A stretch of DNA of 64,000 nt from Pristionchus mayeri (lineage: Eukaryota; Nematoda; Chromadorea; Rhabditida; Neodiplogasteridae): the NCBI GenBank assembly GCA_036245805.1, contig BTRK01000004.1:34333541-34397540 (forward strand), written 5' to 3'. The notes below the pieces were generated by a model. It did no database searches. It saw nothing but the letters and a program-made list of their open reading frames with translations, and was not told where the DNA came from. Position numbers and translations under genes: made by a program. Position 1 is the first letter of the stretch; the number at the start of each line of letters is the position of its first letter. Shown here in pieces: positions 47,173-58,140 of this stretch.

Positions 47173-47975
47173 TCATAGCGTTTTGAGCGGTATGAAAAGG
47201 TCGACTGCACTCATGAGATAGGCCAGACCTAGTGGGAGTGCGCCATCTTCCGGAATGAGGAAGGAGAGGGATCGATAGAGGGAGAAGAGGGACTGCTGGA
47301 GGGAGCGAGCTGCTAGATTGGAGTGGCAGGAGGAGAGGATAGAATTGACGACGATGTCGCCGGAGGAAGTGAGAGGGGCGTAGATGCCACGCTCGTATGT
47401 CTGAAAATCAAGGTTTAGAATGCTATAAATATTCTTTGCACTGATCTCATTAAACGGCGCAATAAATTCTCCGCAAGAAAATAGCACTTTACGAATGAAT
47501 GTATTGAGATCGGAATGCCATCATCGGTATGCAAAAGAAGTGAAATGAGTGATCAAATTCATACCTTGCTGACGTTGGTGACTCGATCTAGCCGCATTGC
47601 TCGTCGGTCGGAATGCTTGTATTGTGATTGGACAGTCATCATGCAGTGATCGGCAGTGACCTCCTTAGCTCTGAAATCATTATATACAAATATCTTTAGG
47701 TGCTCTGTCCAATACTTATTGCCTCACCTCACGAGCCTGAGTGAGCTAACGGAGCAGTCTGAGACGTAGATGAGGTGCTCGTTAGTGAGTTTCACCGAGT
47801 CGCCGTTAGCCTGGGAATGTAAAAACCTACATTATCATTGAAATAAAACATGCATAAAGGGAATTGCAGTTTTTTTGGCTAGAATAATATGAATGAGTAC
47901 CGTTGAGATGACATTGAATTCAGCCAGGATTTCCTCATCTCGATGGAGGAACATGACAATTGGAGTAAATGAGAT
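47173..47975 (-). pseudogene. Reverse copy of the Hint-domain exons
   Basis: Exons 47975-47901, 47810-47728, 47670-47565 and 47400-47173 mirror the last four exons of the hedgehog-related gene with unchanged sequence where I compared them. The QCFSGD exon and all N-terminal exons are absent, so it can neither self-cleave nor be secreted. Intact frames point to a recent origin or ongoing gene conversion. Confidence 0.9.
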
Positions 47976-48840
47976 CTGAAAAAATTCTGATTTTTTTCAG
48001 ACCTCAGTGTTTACATTTTTTGCAAACACCTTGCTGTGGGAAGATAAAATGGAATACCCGAAGATATATTGCAGAGAGACTATCTGAGTGAGTGAACATT
48101 TTTGTGAAGACGCTTGACACTAGCGAAAAATCGAATTCTTTCACAATTGGAATACATGTAGTACTCAGTGAGTATATTGAAATAAAACCAGTTTGTGATA
48201 AGGCCGGTGGCCTACCGTACCCTAATCGAAGTTGAAGAAACATGTTCTCGAGTTGTCCTACACGCAGTACTCGACGAGGGAAATATATAAGCATCAACAG
48301 AATTTCGATAAGCATCCGCGCGCTCCAGCGCGCGAATGTTTAAAACCCGTTCTCCGTAAGACTGCAGTGAACGGGGGTATGGATGGCACAACTCTGCCAA
48401 AATCGTCACCCGGAGCCCAAACTTTGGGAACATGACTCCTCGGGCCAAAGAACTTTTCAACCGGAAGCGTGACCCGAAATATCGATTTTTGATCTACCGA
48501 AATAGATTTTTCAAATTTCAGATTTCGATGGCAAGCTATAGCGCATTCGAAAGAGCATAAAAAGTTATGGTAGAAACTCAAAAGGAAACCAGAATCCATC
48601 AACGTTGACGTCAGATAGAGCCCGAAGAGTGAACGTTTAATCACTTTTGGTAGATCATGACATGAATGCACATGAAGCTGTAGCTTGTACATCTTGGATT
48701 TTACATATATTGTGTAGTTTTTAACGCTGAATAAAACGCACTCTTTCTCGAAGTGGATTTTTACGCTATAAGGACCAAAATCGCGCTCAACGATGACGAA
48801 CTTCGAGTCAAATTTTAGGAAACTTTAGATTTCGATATCA

Positions 48841-50556
48841 TAAAATCGTGTTTTGGAGCAGGGTTCTTCGAGGGTGAGGGCGACGTGCCCAGATATTTCA
48901 AAATTGTGCAAAATTTTGAATATACATTTTTAATCAAAAAATGCGAGTAGAATCCTACTCCAAAACACGATTTTCTTCTCATACTTTTTACCAACAACAA
49001 TATTTGAACCCTACAAGAAGAAAAATCAGAGTTTCGAAAAAGTCATTTTTTCGACTTTTTCTTCATAGTGGCATGTTTGAGTGAAAATTGCCAAGTTGAA
49101 GCCACTTCGAATTCGGTTTTTATATTTTTATATCATACACATAGACTTCTTCTTTCATAATTTGTATTAAAATTCTGTATCACGATACCGTTTGATAGAG
49201 AGAACATTTATTTTTAGACGGCAAAGCAGGTTTTTCATCCGGATGATTTTTAGTTTTTGTCTAATCAACTTGCACTAAACATGAAAGTTTTTGGAAATAA
49301 TTTTGCACACATTTTGAGCCCAGTGCCATCGTCCGAGCTCATCCGGGAGCTGAAATACATCATACCAAGACGCAAAACCGGAAAATTCCTAAAAGCCGGC
49401 TCTGGGACAAATGAACCATATTTATCGAAATCTTACGTCTAGTGTATTCTAAAACTATAATAAGAGTCGAATCTGGCACAATTTTTTTGAAAATGTTCCC
49501 GAGGGGCTAATTTTTCATCCACTGACTCGTGATACGCGTGATATATAGTTTACCGCCGCGAAACCCCTCAAATGGGTGATTTTCTCGCGATTCATCTCAT
49601 ATATATGTATTTCACAAGCAATGATAACGTATTGTTGGTCGATTAGCGATCAAGTAATTCACTACTTCATGTGTTTTCACCCAATGGATAACGGGCTTTC
49701 GTTAAAGTTTATCTCGCCTTCAATGAAAGCCGCCGTTGGCTTGGGCAGCATCTAACAGCAAAAAGAGCATCCATATCAACACTTTCCATCTCACCCCTCA
49801 ACCTCTAAACTCTCTTTTCACTCACCAATTAGTTCATGTGTATTTGCTCTGCCTTAGACACAACGTGTTCACAGTGTGCGGAAAAGTCACCTAGTTCTCA
49901 ACAGACGGAAAATAACAGACGGAAATTAGGTGCAGCTCCAGTCTACAACTCGAAAAGAGCAGAATTCAACAGGTTGCATTAGCCCAAAGATTATTTTAAG
50001 CCATTGATTTGGCAGAATGATACGCGCATCACTAAGTTGCAATTCGATTAGAGATCTTTTGAGTTGGAATATACTTCTGAACAAATTATGCTGGAGCTAC
50101 TCCTCGATTGCCAACTATCATTATGCACTGCCCTTCGCACGAGGCTGCGATTGCCGTTGAGATTGACCGTCAGCTGACAATATACACATGGTACACACTA
50201 AACACACTTCGTCCGTCAAAGATGCAGCCGATCCCCGCAAATAGCTAACCAGTGGGCAAAGGACAATGGAAGATCGCTTCTAATCTAGTTCCCAGGCTCC
50301 CTTCTAACCATGAAGTATCAAATGCGATGGATTACGGAGAGATTCGATCCATCCCGTTAGCCACTTATTTATCCTCAACCCCAAGTATACTAAAGCCTGT
50401 GGATGTTGCTCAGTTCGTCCAAGATGTCGTCCTGGGCTATTGCGCTTCTTTCCATTCTCATCACCGCAGCTGATGCGTGCATGAGAGTGGAGCCCGGTAC
50501 TCCCGGTATGCCTGCTGGAAGTAATTCGTTCTGTATTTTAACTTTGCATTTACTCA
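48841..50556. repeat. Inverted duplication 2, left arm
   Basis: Reverse copy of 54580-56295 (coordinates sum to 105136), 1716 bp with very few mismatches. Contains one arm of foldback FB-j, the shared upstream region and exon 1 of C6 gene 2. Confidence 0.93.
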
Positions 50557-50619
50557 ACGACCTATCATAAGATTTAATTGTTTATCCACCGTGGAATCGA
50601 ATATTGAAAAGTGATATTA

Positions 50620-51526
50620 TTAGGTTGGTGCATAAGTTTCTTTCTTTTTTATTTTTCAAATTTCTGTTGGCGTGCCTAGACTCTTATGATTTTCTGAATA
50701 CCATGTGTTATGGCCATGACGCTAGATTACTTCCATACATTTGCTTTGGATCTAAGCATCATCGTGAGAAGTTCATAAGTCTCAGAAAATTAACATCGGA
50801 AAACGGCAATTTTGAGCATTATGGGATGAATCCAGGTTATCGAATACTTGTGGGATTCTGATTCTACCCAATTGAGGAAGACTTGGACAGGAGTTCTTTG
50901 TTCTACTAAGCACAAAAAATCCGGATTCGAACGTGTGTGGGAGACAGGAGAATCGAAAAAGTGTTGATTTCAGCGGATGAATCAGAACACGATTATTTCG
51001 AAATCTGCAGTTCTTCAACGGGAAGACCTATCCTTTCCTAAATTTGTTAGCATCCTTATAGGGGAAAGTACTTCACAACCCATCGAAATTGAGCATTCAT
51101 CAATGCTGCGTAAGGAAGTTGCGCTCAGCAATTTGTGATCTATGATTTTCAAAGGCAGTAGTTCTGTAATTGGATCAACATTTCTAGTCGGTTTTCCAAG
51201 GCAGGTTTGGCGGGCTATGTCGTATGACATACCCCGTCAAAGTACTTTGTAATAATGTGCTAAATATAGCCTTTGCGCAATTCCCCTCGGAGCCTAGAGC
51301 AATTGAAAAGTCGGATTGCTCGACATGGTCCGATTACTTCCGAACTAAAATCTTATATTCTAATTGATCGAATCAACCCAATATAGTATTTGATATAGTG
51401 TGCACCCATGTCCGTATCAACAGCAAAAACAATTATTTGATTGGCTCATTGCGACCACCTGGGGAGGTCAGAATGTTGTTGCATGAAAAAAGAAAGAAAC
51501 TTTTGCACCAACCCAAAGGCGATGAT
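50620..51526. mobile_element. Mariner-like element M4
   Basis: Tip TTAGGTTGGTGCATAAGTTT at the left with TA before it; right tip ends CCAACCCAA (one change) with no TA after it. Related to M1 (4655-5551) in opposite orientation. No intact transposase. Confidence 0.85.
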
Positions 51527-51736
51527 CGACACCAACCCGATGCCGCCAACGGCTGGACAGAAGGAGTTCGACGAAGACGTCATCGACATGACGGGCACTT
51601 GCTACACGAGACGAGTCACGTGCAGGGGAGTAAATCCGAACATCAACGTAATCTTTTGAGTAGAGAGCCGCCGGGTTCTGGGTGTTGCTTGCTCTTGGCC
51701 ATCCTGGGATTTCTTCTTGTATTCTCATCGTTGACG

Positions 51737-51838
51737 CTAGACGGCGTAGACGTCATCAATGACGTTTACGGTCTTTCTCTTGGCGTGCTCGCAGTTATTG
51801 ACGGCGCCACGGATCACGTTATCAAGGAAGACATTAAG
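51737..51838 (-). pseudogene. Histone H4 fragment 1
   Basis: Reads [20 protein letters not shown] then [13 protein letters not shown] and TAG. This matches the second half of histone H4, a near-invariant nucleosome core protein ([25 protein letters not shown]), but with many substitutions and a stop where the C-terminal tail should begin. A decayed fragment inside the C6 gene 2 intron. Confidence 0.85.
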
Positions 51839-52134
51839 TACGCCACCTGATGCAATACGAACATTCAGAAAAGGGAACACATGACAAATTCATGTGATCA
51901 GAATCGGTGCGTATTATTTTAGATGTGGTCGAAGAAATATAGAAATACAGAGGGTGAAAAATAAAGTTTTCCAAATTGATCAATGAGCTCAAAAACAAAG
52001 AGTTCTAAAATAACCAGCTCTAAAATGGTACACCCCCACAGTCGCTGTTCAGGTAACTGTGCAGATAACAGGTCACTGAAACATGAAATTTTTGGAAACT
52101 GCACGGTAATCGTTCCTAAATTTCCATCACGTTC

Positions 52135-52178
52135 GATAGGTGACGGCGTCACGGCTCACGTTATTAAAGTCCAAAAAA
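52135..52178 (-). pseudogene. Histone H4 fragment 2
   Basis: Reads FNNVSRDAVTYRT, matching FLENVIRDAVTY of histone H4 over about 13 codons, then loses similarity. Surrounding sequence (CAGTCGCTGCTCAGGTAA-type phrase at 52033 and 52205) is itself repeated. Confidence 0.55.
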
Positions 52179-52493
52179 TGGAGTACTTGACCCATTCATG
52201 CAACCACAGTCGCTGCTCAGGTAAACATCGACGATGGGGCAGTCGAAGGTGACGGAATGACGGCGGTCTTCGCCATGACGTGCAACGCCGCGGGCACCGC
52301 CTGGACGTCTCCGGGACTGGACGAAAATGGAAATCCCGCTACCATTGCCGTCACACGACTCGAGTGCTCGCGAGGACAAGTTGGGAAATAGGAGTGCAGA
52401 TCAATTAATCGATACGTATTTATCGATTGCTAATAATAAAGTATAATAAAGTTGCTTCATCAGATGTACTGTAAACGATGATGTTATCAACAA

Positions 52494-54319
52494 TCATTCA
52501 ATGGTGTACGTGTCCTCCTTCAGGTATCCCGCGAATCCACTGGTCAAGAGCCAGAAAACGATTCCAGAGTGACCTGTGAAATTATCTAAATGTACGGTCT
52601 CGAAATTCCTCACCATTTCTATCGGCGCACATCGCTGGCCTGAGCCTGTTGGAGTTCTCGAGAGCCAGTACTGATGCGTCAACCTTTAATTTGTAGTATT
52701 TTTAAATTTAAAATAATTGTAATTACATCAACAAGCAGTTTCACGATTGGAAGTCACCCATACGCGCAGGCGTAGTGAAGGGCAGAGTTTCCGAATGAGT
52801 CCACCTCAACTTTCCTTTTGTTGCTAACTTCTGTTGTTAGATAGGTAAAAAGGTTAAGGTAAAGGCACATTCCGTCTTCGAGACAGGGCTCGCGGGAGAA
52901 CACTGCTAGGTCAGTGTCAATTCAATAGGATTTGACCATAATTTACATTTAGCATCCAGCGAGCCTACCGAATCATGTTTCATCGTCGACGCCTTCAACA
53001 AGAACGCAACGACATTTGTCTGTCCATTAATTGTAGCGTGCATGAGTACGTCTCTGGAAAAGTTGATGATCGCAAGGAAAACATAGAAAGAGAAACCTCC
53101 CGAGGTTGTCCACTTCCTTCTCACTAATTCCATCGCCGAGAAATTCAACACACGACTTCCCGCCAGTTGCTGCAAGAAAGAGAGCAGTGTCCGTCCGTTG
53201 TTCGTCTGCCAGTTGATGCCCTGATCGGGGTGTACGTTTTCGTTTGCTGATTGATCTGGGGCTTCCAAGGCAGCAATTATGAACTGAAAACAAACATGCA
53301 TTATGCAATAAGAATCAGGCTACAGTGTTAATACAGTTTTCCTACTTTAACATTTTCCGGTCGTCCGGTCGTCCAGGCTACATGGAGCGGCGTCATTCCG
53401 TCCTTGGTGAGGTCATTAAGATGGGCAGGGCCAGCTGAAAGAACTCATTCAATTTCCCAAGCAAATGATTTACATATCCTTGTTTCACTCATTTTTCATT
53501 CACTTTTCGATAGAATCCATTCAAGAGCTGTCGTACTCTCCGCAGCACATGCATAATGCAGAGGAGTGCTGAATGATTTTTCTTTCCAACTATTAAAATA
53601 AATTAGACAAGTAATTATTTGTTTAGTTTCAAATTGCTCTTGGTATTTGCACTCTTTCATAGGGCATGTAAAGGTTTGACTATTATTGAATTACTTTAAT
53701 AATATTTTGTCATCTCACCAGTCGTCTTCGTCTCCGAGCAAGAGTGGATTTTCACATTTTGTCTTGTCCAAGTTCGACTGAGCTAGATCGAGAACATCTT
53801 GGCGATCACGCGCAGCGGCAATGTGAAAAGGCAGGCAGAACTAAAACTATGTTTACGATACCGAAATACATGTTTACAACTGAGCAAAATTCTAACCGGA
53901 GTTGTGTATCTCGTATCCAGTGTGATTGATTGAATTGCATTACCGCTAAACGCAATGGGATAAACTATGTCTAAACTATGTCATCATTCTCTTTCAGCTG
54001 TCGCGCACGTTTCTCAGGGTACTCCTCCATCCTGCATTTGAGGTTTGAAGGTGACTTTGAACAGCAACATTAATTTGTGATTATCAGAATACGATAATTA
54101 TGGGAATACAATTCGTAGCATGCCTCTTGCGGAACACTTATCTAATTTGTTGTTCCAACTCAAAAGAATGTCAGAGCATTACTATAGCACAAATATCTTA
54201 CAGTTCTCAAAGCAACCTGGAGAAACAACTAACCGCTTGACTCTATTCGCTAGTCGCTCGCTCCTTGTACTTGCTGGTTTGGGCTTGGGTTCGAGTTGAC
54301 GTTTAAGATCTCCTTTCAT
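52494..54319 (-). CDS. Ankyrin-repeat protein with one frame break
   Basis: Seen: nine exons (54319-54234, 54031-53977, 53840-53719, 53589-53504, 53434-53346, 53283-53097, 53053-52969, 52683-52614, 52573-52494) join with matching phases to about 286 aa. The basic N-terminus (PKPKPASTRSERLANRVKR) is followed by about six ankyrin repeats: FHIAAARDRQDVLDL, STPLHYACAAESTT, DGMTPLHVAWTTG, TALFLAATGGKSCVEFL, DVLMHATINGQTNVVAFLL and ADRNGHSGIVFWLL. Known: ankyrin repeats bind proteins; no catalytic domain is present. Odd: in exon 6 the frame shifts by one base at about 53193 between INWQTNNGR and TALFLAA; the exon is one base short of the phase needed. Either a recent pseudogene or a sequence error. 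It occupies the axis of inverted duplication 2. Confidence 0.82.
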
Positions 54320-54579
54320 TGACGGTTTGATAGGGTTAATGCAGCTGCCGACAATTTAGCGAGAATCTGGAGCATGTCCATTGTTATTAGAATGGGTACC
54401 GAAAAAAAAACATACAAAACATACAATACAAAGCGCAAACAGATGGAGATAAGAACGAAGAGAAGTGCCGTCGTTGTTCCTACTGAGGTCGGTATATTTT
54501 TCAGCCTTGGGCGGAGAACGGAGTGTGCAATGAACGATTTTCTTTAATTTTGTTCGATTTAATTTTCTTAGGAGGGTGA

Positions 54580-56295
54580 TGAGTAAATGCAAAGTTAAAA
54601 TACAGAACGAATTACTTCCAGCAGGCATACCGGGAGTACCGGGCTCCACTCTCATGCACGCATCAGCTGCGGTGATGAGAATGGAAAGAAGCGCAATAGC
54701 CCAGGACGACATCTTGGACGAACTGTGCAACATCCACAGGCTTTAGTATACTTGGGGTTGAGGATAAATAAGTGGCTAACGGGATGGATCGAATCTCTCC
54801 GTAATCCATCGCATTTGATACTTCATGGTTAGAAGGGAGCCTGGGAACTAGATTAGAAGCGATCTTCCATTGTCCTTTGCCCACTGGTTAGCTATTTGCG
54901 GGGATCGGCTGCATCTTTGACGGACGAAGTGTGTTTAGTGTGTACCATGTGTATATTGTCAGCTGACGGTCAATCTCAACGGCAATCGCAGCCTCGTGCG
55001 AAGGGCAGTGCATAATGATAGTTGGCAATCGAGGAGTAGCTCCAGCATAATTTGTTCAGAAGTATATTCCAACTCAAAAGATCTCTAATCGAATTGCAAC
55101 TTAGTGATGCGCGTATCATTCTGCCAAATCAATGGCTTAAAATAATCTTTGGGCTAATGCAACCTGTTGAATTCTGCTCTTTTCGAGTTGTAGACTGGAG
55201 CTGCACCTAATTTCCGTCTGTTATTTTCCGTCTGTTGAGAACTAGGTGACTTTTCCGCACACTGTGAACACGTTGTGTCTAAGGCAGAGCAAATACACAT
55301 GAACTAATTGGTGAGTGAAAAGAGAGTTTAGAGGTTGAGGGGTGAGATGGAAAGTGTTGATATGGATGCTCTTTTTGCTGTTAGATGCTGCCCAAGCCAA
55401 CGGCGGCTTTCATTGAAGGCGAGATAAACTTTAACGAAAGCCCGTTATCCATTGGGTGAAAACACATGAAGTAGTGAATTACTTGATCGCTAATCGACCA
55501 ACAATACGTTATCATTGCTTGTGAAATACATATATATGAGATGAATCGCGAGAAAATCACCCATTTGAGGGGTTTCGCGGCGGTAAACTATATATCACGC
55601 GTATCACGAGTCAGTGGATGAAAAATTAGCCCCTCGGGAACATTTTCAAAAAAATTGTGCCAGATTCGACTCTTATTATAGTTTTAGAATACACTAGACG
55701 TAAGATTTCGATAAATATGGTTCATTTGTCCCAGAGCCGGCTTTTAGGAATTTTCCGGTTTTGCGTCTTGGTATGATGTATTTCAGCTCCCGGATGAGCT
55801 CGGACGATGGCACTGGGCTCAAAATGTGTGCAAAATTATTTCCAAAAACTTTCATGTTTAGTGCAAGTTGATTAGACAAAAACTAAAAATCATCCGGATG
55901 AAAAACCTGCTTTGCCGTCTAAAAATAAATGTTCTCTCTATCAAACGGTATCGTGCTACAGAATTTTAATACAAATTATGAAAGAAGAAGTCTATGTGTA
56001 TGATATAAAAATATAAAAACCGAATTCGAAGTGGCTTCAACTTGGCAATTTTCACTCAAACATGCCACTATGAAGAAAAAGTCGAAAAAATGACTTTTTC
56101 GAAACTCTGATTTTTCTTCTTGTAGCGTTCAAATATTGTTGTTGGTAAAAAGTATGAGAAGAAAATCGTGTTTTGGAGTAGGATTCTACTCGCATTTTTT
56201 GATTAAAAATGTATATTCAAAATTTTGCACAATTTTGAAATATCTGGGCACGTCGCCCTCACCCTCGAAGAACCCTGCTCCAAAACACGATTTTA
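54580..56295. repeat. Inverted duplication 2, right arm
   Basis: Reverse copy of 48841-50556. Its outer end lies in the loop region of foldback FB-j (55587-56718), so only this side has the complete foldback. Confidence 0.93.
54616..54713 (-). pseudogene. Orphan copy of C6 gene 2 exon 1
   Basis: Mirror of 50424-50520: same signal peptide, CMRVEPGTPGMPAG and donor. No C6 exon 2 or 3 follows on the minus strand; the ankyrin gene does. A chimeric transcript starting here is conceivable but unsupported. Confidence 0.75.
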
Positions 56296-56718
56296 TACTA
56301 GTTGAACCAAGTTGAAGCCACTTCGAATTAGGTTTTTATATTTTTATATCATACACATAGACATCTTCTTTCATAATTTGCATTAAAATTCTGTAGCACG
56401 ATGGCAATGCAGGTTTTTCATCCGGCTCATTTTTATTATTTGGCTAATCGTCTTGCACTAAACATAAAAGTTTTTGGGAATATTTTTCCCCACATTTTGA
56501 GCCCCGTGCCATATTTCTAGCTCATCTGGAAGCTGAAATACATCATAGCCGGATGCAAAACCGGGAAATTCCTAAAAGGCGGCTCTGGGACCAATGAACC
56601 ATATTTATCGAAATCTTACGTCTAGTGTATTCTAACACTATAATACGAATCGAATCTGGCACAACTTTTTTGAAAATGTTCCCGCACACCTCCACTGACT
56701 CGTGATACACGTGATATA
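55587..56718. mobile_element. Foldback element FB-j, TATCACGCGTATCACGAG tips
   Basis: Tips at 55587 and 56718 are inverse, arms of about 450 bp pair through AGCCGGCTTTTAGGAATTTT and the ATATGGTTCATTTGTCCCAG block, and the loop is at about 56040-56300. Same family as FB-d. The half at 48841-49560 is the copy cut by the duplication boundary. Confidence 0.85.
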
Positions 56719-56909
56719 GATTAGCTAGTTCGTACTCGTACTAAAGCTCTAATCTTCGATGACTAGTTGATTAATTGAAGTGCAGATTGCACTGACTAAC
56801 GTTATTCAACAATTCAGAATACGAAAGTTTTGGAAAAAGCCCACTGCTACAAGAAAGGTAAGACAACTTTCCTCAATCTAAAAACAATTATGCGCTAAAA
56901 CAAAGATTG

Positions 56910-57602
56910 TTAGTTATCGGCCGCGCACTCCAATTGTGAAATAACCCTCGTCCCTATCACTCCATTCTCATCCGGGCCCGTCCAAGTCCAAGCTGTGCCT
57001 CCTGGATTGCACACCACAGTGAAGCGTGCGGTGGACTCCACTCGGGGACCTCCAGGCACACCATAGATGACACCTTGGTCGCTGTTTATCTGATCACAAC
57101 ACTTTAGCAAATTGCTTGGACTAACGATTTTCGTGTTTTGGTTTTGCTTGTTTTTAAATCGGTTTACGAAATGCATCAGTTGGTATCGATTTCGCTGAAT
57201 ACGATATCTCCAAAACAAAAAAATGCGAAATTGATTAAAATAACGAAATCATCGGAATTTATTGAAAATAACCTCGATGTGCGAATTTATCCCAGTGCAG
57301 GTGACTGTCCTCGTATAGCAAGTGCCGCTCCGGTCGATGACATCCATGATGAAATCCTTATGCCCTTGCTTTGGCGGCATCGGAATGGTGTTGATCATCG
57401 GCATAGTGCACGATTTGCTTTTCCATTTTCTGAAAGTTTCCATTTATGATTGGATGAACTCAAGCCAATGTACATCATAGAATTACTGCCAAAATGACAT
57501 CTACGGAACGCATGATATTGACTCGCTTCCGGCAGGCATGCCAGGAGTGCCGGGTGAAACTGGCATACATGCATCAGCTGCGACGAAGAAGAGAGAGAAC
57601 AT
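56910..57602 (-). CDS. C6-domain small secreted protein 3
   Basis: Seen: exon 1 (57602-57523) MFSLFFVAADA then CMPVSPGTPGMPAG; exon 2 (57429 to about 57268) KWKSKSCTMPMINTIPMPP, GTCYTRTVTCTGINSHIE; exon 3 (57089-56910) INSDQGVIYG, ARFTVVCNPGGTAW, VISQLECAADN and TAA. All C6 cysteines are present. Odd: the usual phase-1 donor of exon 1 is GC (GGAA-GCGAGT) here and would put exon 2 out of frame; a GTCAAT donor 4 bases on restores it. The signal peptide is only 11 residues, shorter than in the paralogues. The upstream region (AACGGAACGGGTCTCAACTC) resembles that of C6 gene 4, so promoter and gene were duplicated together. Confidence 0.78.
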
Positions 57603-58140
57603 AACGAATCAATCCCTGAATTGCACGATGACTCAACTGAGAAACGAGGGATGTTCAGGCCTTATTAGGAAAGGTTGATCACGAGACTGCAGACAGTTGG
57701 CAAAAACGGAACGGGTCTCAACTCCGTTTTGTAAACAAGCACTGTCTAGTTCGATGGGGGGACAGTATGAACTGGAAACACAAATGGTTGTTTTCCTCAC
57801 TGGAGATCGAACGGGGACGATTTATTTGAAACTACCGCACGAAATGCTGTGATGGTTTCGCATAAAATCAATGCTCTTTTACACCTGAGAAATCTGAGAA
57901 ATCATTCAGAATGAAGAGCATCGGCTCTTGCGGAACTATTATTTTTGCAGAAGTGAGGAAAGACTCGGTCTCCCGCAGTGATTAACCAATACCCCACACC
58001 TTTCGGGAGATAATTTCACGTCTTTCATCTTATTGATAACATTTTGTTTACTTGCGTCCCTTCACTGTCAACTTTCATCACTCTACTGAAATGATTTTTC
58101 AATTTAAACGTGGAAAAGGAATCGCAACTGTTCCCAGGAA
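57603..58140. other. C6 gene 3 upstream region
   Basis: Presumed promoter. Segments near 57620-57720 and 57795-57850 align by eye with the region upstream of C6 gene 4 (62340-62600). No other gene seen. Confidence 0.4.

Larger units (their letters stand above)
45716..48838. repeat. Inverted duplication 1, right arm
   Basis: Reverse copy of 39632-43378, near-identical apart from the two length differences noted there. Its outer end abuts the left end of inverted duplication 2 within three bases. Confidence 0.93.
50424..52391 (+). pseudogene. C6-domain gene 2, splice site lost to a transposon
   Basis: Seen: exon 1 (50424-50520) encodes signal peptide WAIALLSILITAADA then CMRVEPGTPGMPAG and ends in phase 1 at GTAATT. 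Exon 2 remnant (about 51527-51647) has NPMPPTAGQKEF, GTCYTRRVTCRGVNPNIN. Exon 3 (52221-52391) has VNIDDGAVEG, FAMTCNAAGTAW and VTRLECSRG to TAG; AATAAA follows at about 52435. A mariner-like element (50620-51526) ends directly against exon 2, with no AG acceptor and without the conserved Cys pair found at this place in related genes. The right TA duplication is also missing, so DNA was lost with or after insertion. Probably not functional unless another acceptor is used. Confidence 0.8.

Noticed and set aside
53027..53308. Separate 93-codon gene overlapping the ankyrin gene
   Set aside because: It is the other side of the one-base frame break in exon 6 of the same ankyrin gene.
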